From assembly GCA_023145615.1 (NCBI GenBank), contig JAGLDK010000019.1, forward strand, positions 1 to 34,382: a stretch of DNA of 34,382 nt. The letters run 5' to 3'. The position numbers and the translations under genes were made by a program. The notes under the pieces are model-generated. The model was given only the letters and a program-made list of their open reading frames with translations. It searched no databases and was not told where the DNA came from. Shown one piece after another: positions 32,804 through 34,382 of the stretch. This stretch comes from Ichthyobacteriaceae bacterium. Its GTDB lineage: Bacteria; Bacteroidota; Bacteroidia; Flavobacteriales; JADGDT01. Each line of letters begins with the position of its first letter. Positions within the stretch are counted from its first letter, which is position 1.

Positions 32804-33481
32804 TTATACATGCTGATTTTCGTACTTCTTTGTTTTTAATGCCTGAACCAACATAAACGCTTGTTCAACTAACGATTCTTGTATAATAAGTATTAATTCG
32901 TTTTGTGTAGAAACCACTTCCGAAATTGGGATTCCAATCCAAGCAAGTTGTTTAAAAATATAGTAATAAAGCCCCGATGTACTTTCGTTGTTTGGTGGTA
33001 GTTGTATTATTAATGCCGACATATTTGTTGTTTTACCAATTAACTTATCGGTTTTATATATTTTATCAACTTCAGTTTCGTGTTTACTATCTATAATAAT
33101 AGTAAGCTCGTAAACTCCTTTTATGTACGATAAAAATGCTCTGTTATCTACACTTCTTATTTTCGATAAATCCGATTGTTTTACCTCTTCGTGTTCAACA
33201 TTAGTAAATGTATATTCTGTTAAATTAGAAATAAGCATTACGTTATTTATTGAGTTAACACTTTCTTCTAATTTCTGAGCCTGCACATTTATTTTGTCAA
33301 CATATCTTTTCAATGCCATTAATATCGACCCAATTGTTACATTTTCTTTAGTTATTATTTCAACATCGTTTTTAATGCTTCTTGCCAAAGCAGTAAGGTT
33401 TATTAAGTCTTTAGCCATTAGCTCTAGTAAAAAAGGCTTTCGGTTTATTATGTCCTGGGTTATTTGTGGAATAGTTCTCAT
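32804..33481 (-). CDS. ACT-domain protein, possible amino-acid-responsive regulator
   Basis: A 225-residue soluble protein. The C-terminal part (about 153-217) reads like the ACT domain of aspartate kinases: SALIIQLPPNNESTSGLYYY, FKQLAWIGIPISEVVSTQNELILII and EQAFMLVQAL, in the beta-alpha-beta-beta-alpha-beta order. The middle (about 60-150) may be a second, diverged ACT-like unit (YELTIIIDSK). The N-terminal 60 residues are helical (LLELMAKDLINLTALARSI, GSILMALKRYV) and could be a small helix-turn-helix. It has no kinase domain. It is divergent from dapB with 127 bp between starts, so a role in sensing lysine or another aspartate-family product is plausible. Function is inference. Confidence 0.72.
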   Translation of the reverse strand: MRTIPQITQDIINRKPFLLELMAKDLINLTALARSIKNDVEIITKENVTIGSILMALKRYVDKINVQAQKLEESVNSINNVMLISNLTEYTFTNVEHEEVKQSDLSKIRSVDNRAFLSYIKGVYELTIIIDSKHETEVDKIYKTDKLIGKTTNMSALIIQLPPNNESTSGLYYYIFKQLAWIGIPISEVVSTQNELILIIQESLVEQAFMLVQALKTKKYENQHV

Positions 33482-33608
33482 AGTACTTGGTTTAGTTGTT
33501 GTTAAAATAATAACATCAATGTTAAATTCAGTACAATATAACGAAATAATTCATTGAGCATTTGTATAGTGGTAGTATTGTGTTATGATAATTAAAACAC
33601 AATAAATT

Positions 33609-34379
33609 ATGAACATATTAATTCATGGCTATGGAAAAGTAGGAAAGCTAGTAGAAAAACTTGTATTAGAAACACAAGGAGTAAAACTTGTTGGAATTGT
33701 GAGTTCTGAAAATTCGGAATCCACATTGTCGAACATAAATAAAGTTGATTTAAACAAGGTTGATGTTATTATTGATTTCAGTACCGGTAGTGCTTTTGTT
33801 AGTATGATAAAGTATGTATCAGTAAATAACCCTAAAGTTTGTGTAGTAACCGGAACTTCAGATTGGGAAAATTATACCGATGAATTAACTAAAACTGTAG
33901 CCAGTAATAATATGCGTTTTTTATATGGGGCTAATTTTTCTATCGGAACAGCTTTATTTATTGAAATAGCTTCTGAAGCATCAAAAATGTTCAATAATTT
34001 CGAAATGTTTGATGTTGCCTTGCTCGATATTCATCATAGAAAAAAGAAGGATATGCCAAGTGGAACCGCAAAAACAATAGCAAATAATGTTGTTGATATA
34101 ATTAACCGAAAAACTAGTTCGCTTTATGGTAATACAAATGGAGTTATTGCCGATAACCAATTTCATGTAAACAGCATTAGAGTTGGAGAAAACAAAGGTT
34201 TTCATGAGCTAATATTTGATTCGGAAAACGAGGTGGTTAAAATTTCTCAACAAACATTAAGTAGATATAATTATGCACACGGAGCTTTAAAATCGGCTCA
34301 GTGGCTTATTACTCAACAAAAACCGGGTTATTACACTTTTAGCAACTATATACGTACAATAATAGGTATGCAACATTAA
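33609..34379 (+). CDS. dapB: 4-hydroxy-tetrahydrodipicolinate reductase
   Basis: A 256-residue cytosolic enzyme of lysine and diaminopimelate synthesis that reduces the DapA product with NAD(P)H. The Rossmann motif is GYGKVGK (7-13), with IIDFST (54-59) and the GTS segment (81-83) lining the cofactor. The catalytic region is HHRKKKDMPSGTAK (142-155), with H142 and K146 or K147 in the positions of the catalytic His and Lys. The substrate loop SGTAK is intact. Length is near the family's 240-270. The coding region is complete, ending two bases before the window edge. It is divergent from the ACT-domain gene. Downstream dap genes, if any, lie outside. Confidence 0.95.
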   Translation: MNILIHGYGKVGKLVEKLVLETQGVKLVGIVSSENSESTLSNINKVDLNKVDVIIDFSTGSAFVSMIKYVSVNNPKVCVVTGTSDWENYTDELTKTVASNNMRFLYGANFSIGTALFIEIASEASKMFNNFEMFDVALLDIHHRKKKDMPSGTAKTIANNVVDIINRKTSSLYGNTNGVIADNQFHVNSIRVGENKGFHELIFDSENEVVKISQQTLSRYNYAHGALKSAQWLITQQKPGYYTFSNYIRTIIGMQH

Positions 34380-34382
34380 AAA

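Overview
The window comes from a very AT-rich member of the Bacteroidota. Evidence for the phylum: no Shine-Dalgarno motifs before genes, several TTG/TTTG-N17-19-TAnnTTTG promoters, a glutaminyl-tRNA synthetase, a 7TM-DISM sensor kinase pair, AspT-type duplicated transporters, and a yicC/namZ/gmk/nadD cluster. No tRNA, rRNA, CRISPR array, transposase or phage gene was found.

Layout. 208-3734 (minus strand): a nucleoside-phosphorylase-like protein of unknown role, a DUF1801 protein and a PLP-dependent amino-acid decarboxylase. 3735-6259: a 2.5-kb gene-free tract with 15 exact copies of TTATNAACA on either strand, including two dyads with the same 4-nt spacer. 6260-11285 (plus): a secreted MORN-like repeat protein and two tandem AspT/YidE-type transporters. 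11522-16764 (minus): cvpA, a NarL-type response regulator and two overlapping 7TM-DISM kinases, of which the second lacks the phospho-acceptor histidine. 16988-19625 (plus): a small unknown protein, pheS and two unknown proteins. 19737-20809 (minus): an Lrp/AsnC regulator and a SPOR-like lipoprotein. 21173-25073 (plus): a U32 (TrhP-type) tRNA-hydroxylation protein with its ferredoxin, glnS and a small lipoprotein. 25172-30332 (minus): two paralogous beta-barrel proteins, then the yicC, namZ, gmk, nadD run and an ArsC-like protein. 30928 to the end: an MBL-fold hydrolase, a 5'(3')-deoxyribonucleotidase, and an ACT-domain protein divergent from dapB.

Most genes are housekeeping: translation (pheS, glnS, tRNA hydroxylation), nucleotide and NAD metabolism (gmk, nadD, nucleotidase), wall recycling (namZ) and lysine/diaminopimelate synthesis (dapB). 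The unusual parts are the repeat-rich intergenic tract, which may be a replication origin or another multi-site protein-binding locus; the intact/degenerate histidine kinase pair; and several perfect hairpins and repeat remnants between genes. All functional calls come from reading translated sequence and recalled family features; no database search was run.
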